A stretch of 64,000 nt of DNA, taken from NCBI RefSeq assembly GCF_963169125.1, contig NC_084795.1, forward strand, positions 277,150,122 to 277,214,121, written 5' to 3'. Source of the DNA: Humulus lupulus. Taxonomy: Eukaryota; Streptophyta; Magnoliopsida; Rosales; Cannabaceae. Positions 25,501 through 36,622 of this stretch are shown here, one piece after another; position 1 is the first letter of the stretch, and each line of letters begins with the position of its first letter. The notes beneath the pieces are model-generated. The model was not told where the DNA came from and searched no databases. It saw only the letters and a program-made list of their open reading frames with translations. Both the position numbers and the translations under genes were made by a program.

Positions 25501-28500
25501 TTGTACACAGGAAATATTTTATTTTATTTATTTTCTGTGTAGGTTGCATCTTTACATACAAGTATATAACAACTATTTATTTTCCATATCTTGGCATATC
25601 ATGTGATACAGAGTTTTGCTTTCTTTTTAATTACACATGCTATTGCATGCAGGTGGTCAGATCTTCTGAATACTGTTAAAACCATGTTGCCATCAAAAGC
25701 TTGGAATAGCCTTTCTCCTGATCTCTATACTACATTCTGGGGGCTCACTCTTTATGATCTTTATGTTCCTAGAAATCGGTATGAATCTGAAATTTCCAAA
25801 CAGCATGCAGCTCTAAAAGCTCTGGAAGAGTTTTCAGATAATTCAAGTTCAGCAATTACCAAAAGAAAGAAAGACAAGGAAAGAATTCAAGAATCTCTAG
25901 ATCGCCTGACTAGTGAGCTCCACAAGCACGAGGAAAATGTTGCCTCTGTCCGTAGGCGTCTATTTCGTGAAAAGGACAATTGGTTGAGCTCATGTCCTGA
26001 TACTCTTAAGATCAACATGGAGTTTCTTCAGCGTTGTATTTTTCCACGCTGTACTTTTAGTATGCCAGATGCTGTCTATTGTGCTGCATTTGTACACACT
26101 CTTCATTCCCTTGGGACACCTTTTTTTAACACAGTCAACCACATTGATGTTCTCATTTGTAAGACCTTACAGCCCATGATATGCTGCTGCACTGAATATG
26201 AAGCAGGAAGACTTGGAAGGTTCCTGTATGAGACATTGAAGCTTGCTTACCACTGGAAGGTGTGCTAATATAGTCTTTTGTTGATGAAACAAAGAAGTTG
26301 GCATTTGAGATAGTAACATTCTTATTTTAACTTGAGATAATGTTTCTCTTTCAGAGTGATGAATCTATATATGAACGTGAATGTGGAAACATGCCAGGCT
26401 TTGCTGTGTACTATAGATATCCAAATAGCCAGCGAGTGAATTATGGCCAGTTCATCAAGGTGGAGTATTTGGACATTCTAGTTATTTGAATTTTCCTGAG
26501 TCCATGCCTATTTGATTGGTTTTCTCAACTTAGTAGTTTTACTTTTGCTTTAGGGCTGTAGGATGTTTATCTTGTCAACCTGTCTTGAATGCTTACAAAT
26601 ACATGTTCCTTTGTCTATGTAAAATTGTTTCCTTTGTAGGAGTGAAGAGATTGGTATAATTTAAATTGTCTCCTGTGTATTTGTTTTGAATATTGCCGTC
26701 ACTTGAGGTCAAAAGCAAAACTACAAGGACTTTTATTGAACCTATTCTTCTAAGATATTATTTTTTTAAAAATTTATGCGTTCTACACATCAAACTTCTC
26801 AAGGAATTCCCACTTATTTATCTATTTAAATCTAGCAATTGACATTGTTTGGATTTTTGATTGTCAACCATAGCTTTCTAGGTGGGTGAAATGTTGCATT
26901 AAGCCACTTTGATTTCAGAAATAGATAAATAAAATTTCTTTCAAGCTGAGGAGCATAATATGACTCTACTTTGGATGGGAAAATAATATCTATTAGAAGC
27001 ATTTTTTTTAATCCGCTACGCCATTGTAGTTTAACAAAATTTTGGATTTTGTTAATTTAAGCATTTGGCTGGGCACATTGATGTTCTTTGGTGCTAGCAT
27101 TCATTCACTTATCTTAGAGAACTCTGTTCCATGATTTTTTGTTTAAGTTCTGCCAAAATCTGATAGTTGATTGTGTTCCCGATATGTTTGTATTCTTTTT
27201 CTAATGTCTAAATTTTTGCACAAGTTTTCCTTTTGATTTAATTTTGATATGAACTTTGTTGTTTTACTTATTTTATGCTGCAATTCTTTGTAATGTGAAT
27301 ATATTATTCATTATTTTTTTTTTATTGTTTGTTGTGTTTTGTGCTTGCAATGAAGTGAAATCCATTATTTTAATGCATATTGGAATGTATTGACATTAGG
27401 TACACTGGAAGTGGAGTCAAAGAATCACACGCTTGTTGATTCAGTGCTTAGAATCTTCGGAGTATATGGAAATTCGAAATTCTCTCATACTGTTGACAAA
27501 GATTTCAAGTGTTTTCCCAGTCACTCGAAAGAGTGGAATTAACCTTGAAAAACGGGTTAGTAGTGTTTTTTTTTTTTGGGTGGGTGTGAGGTGGTTCTAA
27601 TTGTCTTGCCATTACTTTATATAATATTTTTGTGCTATATTGGATGCAGGTAAGTAAGATCAAAAGTGATGAAAGAGAAGATCTCAAGGTGTTGGCAACA
27701 GGTGTTGCTGCTGCTTTAGCTGCTAGAAAGGTTTGTTGCATTTACTTTATTATTATTACTGCATTCTTGATTGCTTAAGAAGTAAAGGTTAGTGACACCG
27801 GCACTAAGTTTTCTTTTACTTTGCAGCCTTCATGGGTTACAGATGAAGAATTTGGCATGGGATACCTTGAGTTAAAGCCTGCACCATCTCTTGCTGCAAA
27901 GTCTTCAGTTGGTAATTTTGTAGCCATAAAAAGTGGTTCTGCTATTAATGTTTCTCAAAATGAATATGTTGGAGTAAAAACAAATGTTTCTGATATTTCT
28001 AATTCAGTCAGAGATCAGATGCTGAAAGCAAGACCTGCTGATGGGAGAACAGAAAGAGCAGAAATTGCTTCCAATATAAAATCTGATCCAGGAAGTGTGA
28101 AGCTCAAAGGTAGCTCTTTATTGAACGGGACAGATGCTCAGTCATCAATGCCTCTGGCTGGCTTGTCATCTGGGGCATCTAGATCACTTGAAAATCATAA
28201 ACTAGTCGATGACTCCATGAACAGAGAAGAAATTATAGCAAAAGTCACCCCAAAGAACAGTGTGGAACCTGAGGTAGCATTTTAGTTTTTCATACTGGTA
28301 TTACTTGCACCTTGTTTTATAATCTGGCATTTAGGAACCATAAGTCCTCTTACTGGTATCAATGCATTTTGTTTTATGTTAGTGTTTGAAAAATGTCACT
28401 GTGATATCCAGTGTTTATCAACTTGTATTTCCCTTTCCTTAACATATGAGGTTATTATTCCTTTTCCCTAGCAAACTAGGTATTTACCACTCATGTGCTT

Positions 28501-30932
28501 TACCTGAATTGTTCACAAAAGTATTAAACTTTAAATGAGCTGGAAATCAAAGAAATATAGGGTTTTATTTAGCACGTTTGAATTAGAATCATTCTCTTAT
28601 TAGAACATCTTTTTCATCAGTTTTCATAATAATTAACATCTCAGTTTGATATCAGCTTTTTAGTTGTCTTATATTATACGTTGAAGAAAAGAATGTGTTT
28701 CTTTCGGTAATTGGAGGACTCTTATTACTTAGCACTTTCAGTATGCCTAGTGTCTTGAAATCTTGAGAAACTGCTATTTTGAAGAAAGAAAAAAAAATCT
28801 TGTTTATTTTTTGTTTCTCATGTGAAATTTTTCTTCATACTTCTGATAGTTGAGAACTCAAACAAAGCGAGCTGTGCAAGCGGGATCACTAGTGAAGCCA
28901 CCGAAACAAGATCTTGCAAAAGAAGATGGTAGATCTGGAAAATCTGTTGGGAGAGCTTCAGGCTCTTCAACTAGTGACAGAGATATCACATCTCATACAT
29001 CAGATGGAAGGCTGGGTGGGGTTACAAATGTTTCTTCTGCTGTCTCGGTCAATGGAAATACAGTTTCTGCTTCAACTAAAGCCTCGGTTCCATCCACGAG
29101 AGCATCAGATATTCACAGTAGTGACTTAAAGCTAGAAAATGCAGCTGCTAAGGCTTCTGATTCTAGGATTTCTGCATTAAAGGACGATGGTGTTGAAGCT
29201 TTGGATGCCCCACGGCACTCCTCGTCACGACCTGCGCATTCTCCTAGACATGATTCTTCTACTGCTTCTAAATCTAATGATAAGCTGCAAAAGAGATCTA
29301 GTCCTGCTGAAGAGGCTGACAGGCTAAATAAAAGGCGGAAGGGGGAGACTGAAGTGAGGGATTTTGAAGGTGATGTTAGACACTCTGACCGAGAGAGGTC
29401 TGTCGATGCTCGATTTGGGGATCTCGATAAGTTTGGAACTGATGAACAAAGTGCTCATAGAGCCACTGATAAACTTTTAGATCGGTCAAAAGATAAGGCC
29501 AGTGAAAGACATGACAAGGATTACAAGGAAAGATCAGAGCGATCAGATAAGTCCCGTGGAGATGATTTAGCTGAGAAACCAAGAGACAGGTCAATGGAAA
29601 GATATAGTAGGGAGCGTTCTGTTGAGAGGGCTCAGGAGAGGAACAGTGAGAGAAATTTTGATAGACTTTCTGAGAAAGCTAAGGAGGATAGGAGTAAAGC
29701 ACGCTACAATGATACATCTGTAGACAAGTCTCATGCTGATGACAGGTTTCATGGGCAAAGCTTGCCTCCACCACCACCCTTACCTCCTCACATGATTCCC
29801 CAATCTGTTAATGCTGGTAGAAGGGATGAAGATGTTGATAGAAAGTTTGGAACTACAAGACACTCGCAAAGACTTTCTCCTAGACATGAAGAGAAGGAAC
29901 GGAGACGATCTGAGGAATCCTTGCTTTCGCAAGATGATGCAAAGCGGAGAAGGGAGGATGATTTTAGAGATAGAAAGAGGGAAGATCGAGAAGGGTTGTC
30001 TATGAAGGTATGTGGCAGCCTTTTTATTCTTATTGTGCACGGCTTTTGTTAGTTACATTTCAGATAAATGCATTGCTTTAAAATAAGCACTTTAATTCAT
30101 TAGAATAAACTCTTCAATAGGAGATTGAATTGTATCACACAATTATTAGATATGGCACAATCAAGCAGTGGGCACCTAAATGTCAGATATCAAACATCTA
30201 TAGCAAGTGCACTATAAATTTCAGGCTCGGATGAAATTCTTTTTAACTTCTATTTAATAGTTTACTGGAAACTATTGTTTAAAATTGTTGGCTGTCTGTG
30301 TAGGTGGAGGAGAGGGATAGAGAGAGGGAAAGAGAGAGAGAAAAGGCAAACCTTTTGAAGGAGGACATAGATGCAAGTGCAGCTTCTAAAAGGCGGAAAC
30401 TCAAAAGGGACCATCTGACATCAGGAGAAGCTGGTGAGTATTTACCGGTTGGTCCACCACCTCCTTCTAACATCAATATATCACAATCATTTGATGGGAG
30501 AGATAGGGGAGATCGGAAGGGGGCTGTGATCCAGCGTGCTGGTTACTTGGAGGAGCCCAGTTTGAGAGTTCACGGTAAAGAAATGGCCAGCAAGATGACT
30601 CGTCGTGACATTGACCCGTATCCTTAAAAAAGTTTTTCTCATTACATACTGCTCATGTTTTGGCATAACATAATTGAACACCACCACGTCTATCATCATC
30701 TGGATGTGCTACTAGACTTGTTCATATTTATTAAGTTTGTTTTCATATTAGTGAGGACTCTAATTTGAGCCTTACCCTAGCTGAAAGATTTACAACATAT
30801 TGTAGCGTCTGTTTTGTTTATCAGTATTTTAGATTGCTGTCGCCCTTAACATTCTCTTACAGGATGTATGAGCGCGAATGGGATGATGAGAAGAGGCAAA
30901 GAGCTGAGCAAAAGCGAAGGCATCGGAAGTAG
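12204..30932 (+). CDS. THO2: THO complex subunit 2 (THO2), 32 coding exons
   Basis: THO2 is the large scaffold of the nuclear THO complex, which couples transcription to mRNP assembly and export within TREX and also affects small-RNA biogenesis in plants. The exons join in frame into 1,883 codons plus stop, close to the usual plant length of about 1,800. The N-terminus ([20 protein letters not shown]) and C-terminus (EQKRRHRK) match plant THO2. Recognisable parts are an N-terminal helical region, a THOC2-type segment around residues 573-680, the Tho2 core around 785-1190 with a coiled coil at about 952-1016, and a Ser/Lys/Arg/Asp-rich disordered tail from about 1222. All exons are open, so the gene looks functional. 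The final intron is U12-like. The ATG follows a CT-rich leader. Confidence 0.97.
15039..15204 (+). repeat. 83-bp tandem duplication across the exon 7 / intron 7 boundary of THO2
   Basis: Copy 1 (15039-15121) begins in exon 7 (TCAGGAGCAACTATTGGC) and runs into intron 7; copy 2 (15122-15204) follows directly with few changes. Copy 2 therefore carries a second ATCAG acceptor-like site, the last 23 nt of exon 7 and a second GTTTTA donor, all inside the intron. Confidence 0.92.
16938..19085 (+). other. THO2: THO2 coding exons 12-18 (map)
   Basis: Exon coordinates: 16938-17131, 17602-17682, 17863-18073, 18183-18425, 18517-18597, 18693-18812, 19026-19085. The cumulative coding length after exon 18 is 1,896 nt. 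Exons 17 and 18 hold the [19 protein letters not shown] and [15 protein letters not shown] segments of the THOC2-type domain. Confidence 0.9.
19281..20323. mobile_element. foldback element in THO2 intron 18
   Basis: The left arm (19281-19490) and right arm (20160-20323) are inverted copies. CCTCAACTTT...AATAACTCATAA is mirrored, as is CAAACTAAAGTCATTA. A perfect 21-bp inverted pair lies at 19469-19489 and 20163-20183. The roughly 0.67-kb loop contains CTTAAGCC/GGCTTAAG words. The outermost ends and target duplication are not resolved. It accounts for most of the 1,466-bp intron. Confidence 0.7.
20552..26259 (+). other. THO2: THO2 coding exons 19-25 (map)
   Basis: Exon coordinates: 20552-20679, 23147-23243, 23320-23448, 24017-24120, 24754-24934, 25179-25357, 25653-26259. 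Exons 19/20, 22/23 and 24/25 meet in phase 2. Exon 25 (607 nt) encodes the coiled coil and the conserved [20 protein letters not shown] part of the Tho2 domain. Confidence 0.9.
20680..23146 (+). other. THO2 intron 19, 2,467 bp, with unassigned sequence
   Basis: This is the longest intron. The part from about 20990 to 22260 is less AT-rich and shows broken reading frames in all plus frames, so it may be a decayed insertion or gene copy, but I recognise no family. No LTR ends or long inverted repeats were found in it. A T-rich tract lies near 22358. Confidence 0.4.
26355..30932 (+). other. THO2: THO2 coding exons 26-32 (map)
   Basis: Exon coordinates: 26355-26459, 27400-27555, 27650-27730, 27827-28273, 28850-30007, 30304-30617, 30863-30932. 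Exons 29-31 encode the charged low-complexity tail, including [14 protein letters not shown] runs from a purine microsatellite near 30304. Exon 31 ends within a Pro codon that exon 32 completes; the stop TAG is at 30930-30932. Confidence 0.92.
30618..30862 (+). other. U12-type (minor spliceosome) intron 31 of THO2
   Basis: The 5' splice site reads GTATCCTTAA, matching the minor-spliceosome GTATCCTT consensus. Near the 3' end, CCCTTAAC matches the U12 branch-site consensus (TTCCTTAAC), with its branch adenosine about 13 nt before the exon and a terminal CAG. These are the diagnostic signals of a GT-AG U12 intron. The intron separates the two parts of a conserved Pro codon. Confidence 0.88.
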
Positions 30933-31731
30933 GTTTCGTAAAAGCTTGACCAGTGCTGCATTTTTAGCTCACCACTGGTGTAATTTATTCATCTTTTTGT
31001 GCTTGATTAGTGGTTCACATCCTCAATCTCATGTGTTGTAATAGATCGGTTTTTTTTTTTCTTGTAAGAAATTTTGGGTGTCTTTCATCCTTGAAGAAGT
31101 CCATTTATTGGCTATATAGTTAGTGGTTAAAACCCATGTACAGTACTGTAATTTCTTGCACCAAATTATCATAATTTTATTTACTGCCATCTATTCACCA
31201 TGTTCTATGGCCAGCGGCGTTGTACATGGGATGAGAATGTCCCGAGCAAAATTCTTCATTTGGAGATTGCTAACTACTGTCGTTAGCATAATCTGTCTTA
31301 GCTCTTGTTTTGTAATTTGCAACAGCTTTTTTAACAGCTTACAAAGATTTGGGAAAAAACCCATCATATCGTTGAATGAATTGTAGTTGTAGAATGTGGT
31401 TCTTTTCCTATAATCCCCATATCCAAATCTATGTATATATTCTGTGTCAGTTGTTTGGTTACATATAACTCGGTCCAAAAATGTTTGTAATGCAAGTTTC
31501 TCATATGTGCCAAACCCTCGTGGTGAAACAAGAGAAAGCTGAAACCATTCCAGAAGATGAAAGTAAAAGAAGAATCATGTAAAATATTGAACAACAAAAC
31601 AAATAAAAAATCTCTACAACATTACTCAAAGTGATTTTCTATGTTCCCTAAACAAGAACGAAGCCCCAAAAGGACAAACTCTCACTCCTTATTTCCTTTC
31701 ATCACATCATTTCCATATACTTGTTTATTGC
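30933..31731. other. convergent intergenic region with two 3' UTRs
   Basis: The THO2 stop (30932) and the end of the ANTH gene (31732) are 799 bp apart. The stretch must hold both 3' UTRs. T-rich sequence follows the THO2 stop, and the minus-strand side contains AT-rich polyadenylation-like sequence. The small ORFs inside are not supported. Confidence 0.6.
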
Positions 31732-33288
31732 TTACTTTGAACTTGAAGAAAAGTTATTGTAAGGACTCTGTGAGTAACAAGAAAAGTTGAAACCCCAACG
31801 GTGATCTTGCATGATCAGATGTTGATCAAAAGGATTAGCTGCTCTGGGATTATACACTTGAATACTATTTGAAGCTCTATGATCTCCATACCCATTCACC
31901 ATATAATTATTCCCATAACCATTGACCATATAACTCCCATATCCATATCCATGGCCATAACCATTGCTATTAGTATCCAATAGAAGATTGTGTTGGGCAG
32001 GAAACATATCAACCGATTCCTCTAATAACCTTTCCCAGCACACATGTTGATCACTTTCATCATCGAACTTAATCAACGGTTCCTCTTCCTTGCCACATAA
32101 TAGTAATTTTTCTTCAAACTTAATCAACGGTTCCTCTTCCTTACCACATAGTAATAATTTTTCTTCAAACTTAATCAACGGTTCCACTTCCTCAACACTT
32201 TTGTTCTCCAATTCATCTTCTTTTCCAGCACTGGCTTTTCCATCCACATCACCATCGTTCGAACTCGACCGAGTCTCATCCGACGACGACGGTCCGTACG
32301 ACGAAGAATCATCCGTGAACTGCCACATTCCGTTGAGGAAGCTCTCTAGAGCTTGAATCTGCGAAAATGGTATGCGTTCAATCAAAGGGTACTCGTAGTT
32401 TCCACATAGCCCCATGGCCTTACACTTCTCGTAGAATTCACACAGCTCCTCGGACTGTGCCGAAGCTTTCTTGTAGATTGCAAACGCTGCCGTACCACTT
32501 GCGTAAGGCATTTGGAAGAGGTTGTCCAAAACGACAACGATTTCCTTCCGAAACGTGTCGTAGCAAGCGAAACTGTCTCTGAGTATATGCTTCATCGCCG
32601 ACTTCACTACGAAGCTCCTCACCGCCGGACCAGTCGGACGACAGTCCATGACTCGGTCGATCAAGCTCTGGAGCTGAGGCAAAATCTCAAGCTTTCCACC
32701 CATTTCTTTCATTTTCTCAGCTATGCTCTTCTCTTTCTCTTCAGCTCCTTCTTCATCATATTCTTCTTCATGTTCTTCTTCTCCCTGTAAAGTTCTATGC
32801 TTTTCTTCCCATTCAAAGTCGGAGCAGTTCAGAGCCTCGTCTAGAAGATGGGCATATGATCTAACGAAGAGAGTGTAATCTCGAGACGAAAGCGAGGAGT
32901 CGTCGGTGAAACGACATGGGTAGAGGGAGATCAGACCGTTGGTTCGGATCCAAAGGAGTTCGGAGCGAAAAGGGCTGTCGTGAGGAACCGAGCGGAGGAG
33001 ACGGTGGAGCAGGACAAGGCACTTGAGAGCCACTCTCCAGCAACGCGTACGGCCAAAACGACGGGTGAAGCTGAGCGAAAAGGCTCGGATGGAGGACTGG
33101 CCGGAGATGGAGAAGACTTTGAGGAGCTCGTGGACGTATTTTTCATGCAACGGCATGTCGTTTGGATCTGTGGCTTTTACGATGAGATGGTCGACGTTGC
33201 AGAAGCCTCCCATGGTGGCCATCTTGGCGTAGTTGACGACGCTGTGTTCTTTCACAACCGTGCATACTTGCCGCAACCTCCTTTGCAT
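31732..33288 (-). CDS. ANTH-domain clathrin assembly protein (PICALM-like)
   Basis: This is a 518-residue, intronless ORF of the plant AP180/CALM (PICALM) family, which binds PI(4,5)P2 and clathrin and recruits cargo in endocytosis. The ANTH domain covers roughly residues 5-320. The lipid-binding motif KATDPNDMPLH (38-48) fits the K-A-T-x6-L-H signature. An acidic, Glu-rich linker at about 166-196 interrupts the domain. The C-terminal third is low complexity: a 17-residue repeat (EEPLIKFEEKLLLCGK type, about 366-406), a Gly/Tyr-rich run, and an NPF motif at 485-487 that would bind EH-domain proteins. The ATG follows a CT-rich leader on the minus strand. The nearest subgroup is probably the short plant members beginning MQRRLRQV; an exact orthologue is not assigned. 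Confidence 0.93.
   Translation of the reverse strand: MQRRLRQVCTVVKEHSVVNYAKMATMGGFCNVDHLIVKATDPNDMPLHEKYVHELLKVFSISGQSSIRAFSLSFTRRFGRTRCWRVALKCLVLLHRLLRSVPHDSPFRSELLWIRTNGLISLYPCRFTDDSSLSSRDYTLFVRSYAHLLDEALNCSDFEWEEKHRTLQGEEEHEEEYDEEGAEEKEKSIAEKMKEMGGKLEILPQLQSLIDRVMDCRPTGPAVRSFVVKSAMKHILRDSFACYDTFRKEIVVVLDNLFQMPYASGTAAFAIYKKASAQSEELCEFYEKCKAMGLCGNYEYPLIERIPFSQIQALESFLNGMWQFTDDSSSYGPSSSDETRSSSNDGDVDGKASAGKEDELENKSVEEVEPLIKFEEKLLLCGKEEEPLIKFEEKLLLCGKEEEPLIKFDDESDQHVCWERLLEESVDMFPAQHNLLLDTNSNGYGHGYGYGSYMVNGYGNNYMVNGYGDHRASNSIQVYNPRAANPFDQHLIMQDHRWGFNFSCYSQSPYNNFSSSSK
32071..32190 (-). repeat. 51-bp in-frame tandem repeat in the ANTH gene
   Basis: Two full copies (32071-32121 and 32122-32172) and an 18-bp part of a third are nearly identical. 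The period of 17 codons keeps the frame and repeats an acidic/hydrophobic peptide containing PLIKFEEKLLL. Confidence 0.92.
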
Positions 33289-33708
33289 TCTGAAACGAAG
33301 AGAGAGATTTAGAGCGAGAAAGAGAGAGAGAGTTGGTTAATGGTTGTTCTAACATAAAATGGAGAATGGTTTTATTTTTTGTTTTGATTTTAAGGCTATA
33401 AGAAACCGAAACACAAAGATGACGAAATGAACTAGAACAAAGAAAGTACTTAGCTGTTATGTTCTTTCGGGTTTTAGCATAAATAGTCTTGACTCCTTAA
33501 TTAGCAATATAATCCTTCATGGATAAAAAAAACATCAATAATTTCTTTGAATTTTATAAATAGTAATTAAGTCTTTTTGCACTATTTTTTTTAGTTTTTT
33601 TTTTATTGTTTTTACATACAATAAGATATGAAAAAATTTGGCCTAAATATATGAGAAAAATATCAAAATTGTACATAACATAACAACAAGATTTTATTTA
33701 TACAATCA
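33289..33708 (-). promoter_or_regulatory. upstream region of the ANTH gene
   Basis: On the minus strand the 5' leader is strongly CT-rich (CTCTCTCTCTTTCTCGCTC) just before the ATG, as in many plant leaders. Further upstream the DNA becomes AT-rich. I saw no clear TATA box that decides the start. Confidence 0.45.
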
Positions 33709-33892
33709 TCCCTAAATTTTACATGCTTTGGCAAGTTGGTCGCCATTTTTTTTAGATTGGTCCCTAAACTTTTTATTCTGTTGGTAGCCGATCCTATACC
33801 TTTAAATGGTAAAGAATTTCATTCGTCCATACAAAGTTAAGGGATTAATTTAAAAAAAATGGGACCATTTTGCCAAAATATATAATTAGGGA
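33709..33892. mobile_element. foldback MITE fragment (CCCTAA...TTAGGG ends)
   Basis: The left end CCCTAAATTTTACATGCTTT is mirrored by CCAAAATATATAATTAGGG on the right, with the GGTCCCTAAACTTT/AAGTTAAGGGATTAA block also inverted. A related copy lies at 35280-35465. No clear target duplication. Confidence 0.6.
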
Positions 33893-33905
33893 CCAATTTT
33901 AATAA

Positions 33906-34267
33906 GGGTTTATACTTTTTTTGATCTTGTGTTTTGTCCAATTACTTGTTTGGACTCTATGTTTTGACAAATGACTTCTTAGACCATGTGTTTTGTAAAA
34001 TAGTTCAAATAGAATCCTAAACTCGATTTTGGTCAAAGTTTTCTGAGCTAAAATTACAAATAATTCACCAAACTAACAATTTAACATAAAACAAAATCAT
34101 TTTGCCTAACAACTGTAATGTTATATTCAATTTATCTTTCATCAAAATTGGGTTTAGGAGTCTATTTGAATCATTTTACAAAACACAGGGTCTAAAAATG
34201 AATTTGTCAAAACACATGGTCCAAATAAGTTATGGGAAAAAAAACAGGTCCAAAAAAATATAAACCT
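33906..34267. mobile_element. Mutator-like MITE, 362 bp
   Basis: The ends GGGTTTATACTTTTTTTGAT and TCCAAAAAAATATAAACCT are inverted, with similarity continuing inward for about 150 bp. A perfect 9-bp target duplication TTTTAATAA flanks it (33897-33905 and 34268-34276). Nine base pairs is the Mutator signature. No ORF. Confidence 0.88.
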
Positions 34268-34783
34268 TTTTAATAAAAATATTTTCGATTATAATTAAAA
34301 TCATTCGAATCTATTTATTTCAATTTTTTTAGTTTTAAAATATATTTATAAAACAAACAAAACATTGTAATAATACCTTGTATATAATGCATAAATCAAT
34401 TTAAAATTGTATTTTTCCTAATTTTGATGAAAATATTTTTTATTATGATAAAATAGATCCAATGTATTTATTTAAAATTATTTTTAGATTTAAAATATAT
34501 AAAAAAAATTATTAGAAAAATAGTATTAATTAAACAATAAGATACTAAATATAAATATATTTTTTAGTTTTATTATGATATGAGCATTATGTAAGATTTT
34601 AGATTTGATTTGAATTTGTCAATTTCATATCATAAGCTAATGTAGAATCAATTCTAGAAGATTTACAGAATAAATCATATTGAATTTTTAGTTCGAAAGG
34701 TACAACATCATAACATAACAAATATAGATTTAGTACTATATTATTTAATTACTATTATATTTTATTTTTATAAATATATTTTA

Positions 34784-35201
34784 AGGGAGCGACTACAACG
34801 CATCCCATTTTTTTGCAACACCGGTGCATCCTTTTTCTATTTCGGCACCTGAATAGTTATAATCCAAAAATATATATTATATGACGGTGTACATTATAGC
34901 TATCTAGAACATCCTACAAATTTTCAAGAAATTATGAATAAATTATGGTACCGAAACATGGTCTAAACTGTCTGTTGCACACGTGCCTGTATTTTTTGTA
35001 CGCGTGTAAAATTTGACAGTTTGAACTCTGTTTTTGGCTTCGTAAACTATTCATAATTTCTTGAAAATTTGTAAGATATTCTAAATACCTACAATGTATA
35101 TCGTCATATAAAAAAAATTAGGATTATATCTATCCATGTGCCGATATAGAAAAATGATGCATCAGTGTTGCAAAAAAAAGGAATGCGTTGTACTCGTTCC
35201 T
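34784..35201. mobile_element. Mutator-like MITE, 418 bp
   Basis: The ends AGGGAGCGACTACAACGCAT and ATGCGTTGTACTCGTTCCT are inverted repeats that continue for about 200 bp, so the element is nearly all foldback. A perfect 9-bp target duplication TATATTTTA lies at 34775-34783 and 35202-35210. No ORF. Confidence 0.9.
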
Positions 35202-35279
35202 TATATTTTAATTATAAAAATAAATTTAATCAAATAAATTAAAGTGATTTTGTTTATATTCACAAATATTTTTACCAAA

Positions 35280-35465
35280 AATGGTCCCTAATTACATGCT
35301 ATCCCCAAACATCTTTTTTATAAATTGGTCCCTAAACTTTTGGTGTAAGAATAGAATTTTTGGTCAGTGTAAGGTTACATTTGCCGACAGATAAAAAGTT
35401 TAAGGACTAATTTGTTAAAGAAAAGTTTGATGGACTAATTTGCCAAAAACATATAAAATTTAAAG
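35280..35465. mobile_element. second copy of the CCCTAA-type foldback MITE
   Basis: It shares GGTCCCTAATTACATGC, GGTCCCTAAACTTT and GACTAATTTGCCAAAA blocks with the element at 33709-33892 and is likewise palindromic. Boundaries are approximate. Confidence 0.55.
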
Positions 35466-36622
35466 AAATGCTATACAAATAAGCCTAGAAACAAAGAATT
35501 TTGTTAAATTTTTAATGAGATTATGTATAAATTTTAAGGTGTTGATTCTAAAATAAAAAATAAAAAATTTGAATTAAGTTGAAGGCTCCTTAATGATATT
35601 ATAATTAGCTGTTACTTAGAGAATGTATATATAAAATATATTACAAGAGGACACTTCTGTTCTCTTCTGTCGTGGCTTGTTCAACAGTTAGCACAACCGT
35701 TGATCTTTTTCAAATCAATGGCTTAGAATAATGGACAAGGTTCAAACTATATAAATATACATATATATATTTATATATTGATTTATTATTCTCATTTACA
35801 ATAACAATGTAGCAAGTGTGATTGAGCTTTGGGAGGATCGTAGCTAGGTTAAGACTACAAGAAAAGTTGTTTGGTTGTTTTGTGATTTGTCTTTTGAAAA
35901 ACAACCCTCACAAGCTAATCACTAGAATTATTCTTTACTTTTTAGTCATATTTACTATGTTGTTTTATACGAAAGTAGCCTATAAATTTGTTTTTGTTCA
36001 TAGAATATCCAAATTCGAAATTTAAGGGACTGAAATTGTTTTGTGGTATTATTGAAAGTGTTTTGACAGAATTGGTTGTTTTCAAAACACAATTATTAAG
36101 TGAATCAACAAATAGTTAACTGTCTCTAATTGGTAGTTTTGAAAATTATTAGTAACTAAGAGTAACAAAATTGATAACTTCGGATAAACTTTTCAGTAAC
36201 TCTTCAATATTATTGACAACATTGTCAATAACTTCCCAAAAGTATTTGTGATTTGAAGTTAAGTTGGGAACCATTCATAATTCATCATAATCATTGGTAA
36301 CTCTTGGTAACTAATTAATAACTATTATTGACACTATTTCTTTAACTTGCTGGATTTGATAGCAATCAAATTAGTAACTTCATTTGTAAATCGTTATTTT
36401 CGTTGGTGACTTAGAACTAATTTGTTAATTGCAAATAAATATTAATTATTTGAAGCAGAAGAAAGTGGAAGAAAAATAAAAGTTGGCCAACTTAAAAAGC
36501 CACAGATTTATTCCAGCACGTGACATATGGTGTACGTTATTGTCTATGCTAATCAACCATTCAACCTTTTTTCTTTCTTTTAATTTTCTCAAATGTATCC
36601 ATTTGCCTCGGCCTAACTCTAA
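35466..36622. other. AT-rich intergenic stretch, no gene seen
   Basis: The sequence contains many GTAACT/AGTTAC words between 36060 and 36420 and a TATATA run near 35757-35780. ORFs here are short and unlike any protein I know. Confidence 0.5.

Noticed and set aside
25482..25679. ORF overlapping the start of THO2 exon 25
   Set aside because: It is intronic sequence reading into the exon; the acceptor at 25651-25652 and frame continuity from exon 24 define the real boundary.
32090..33312. several plus-strand ORFs opposite the ANTH gene
   Set aside because: They are antisense shadows of a clear, motif-bearing minus-strand ORF.
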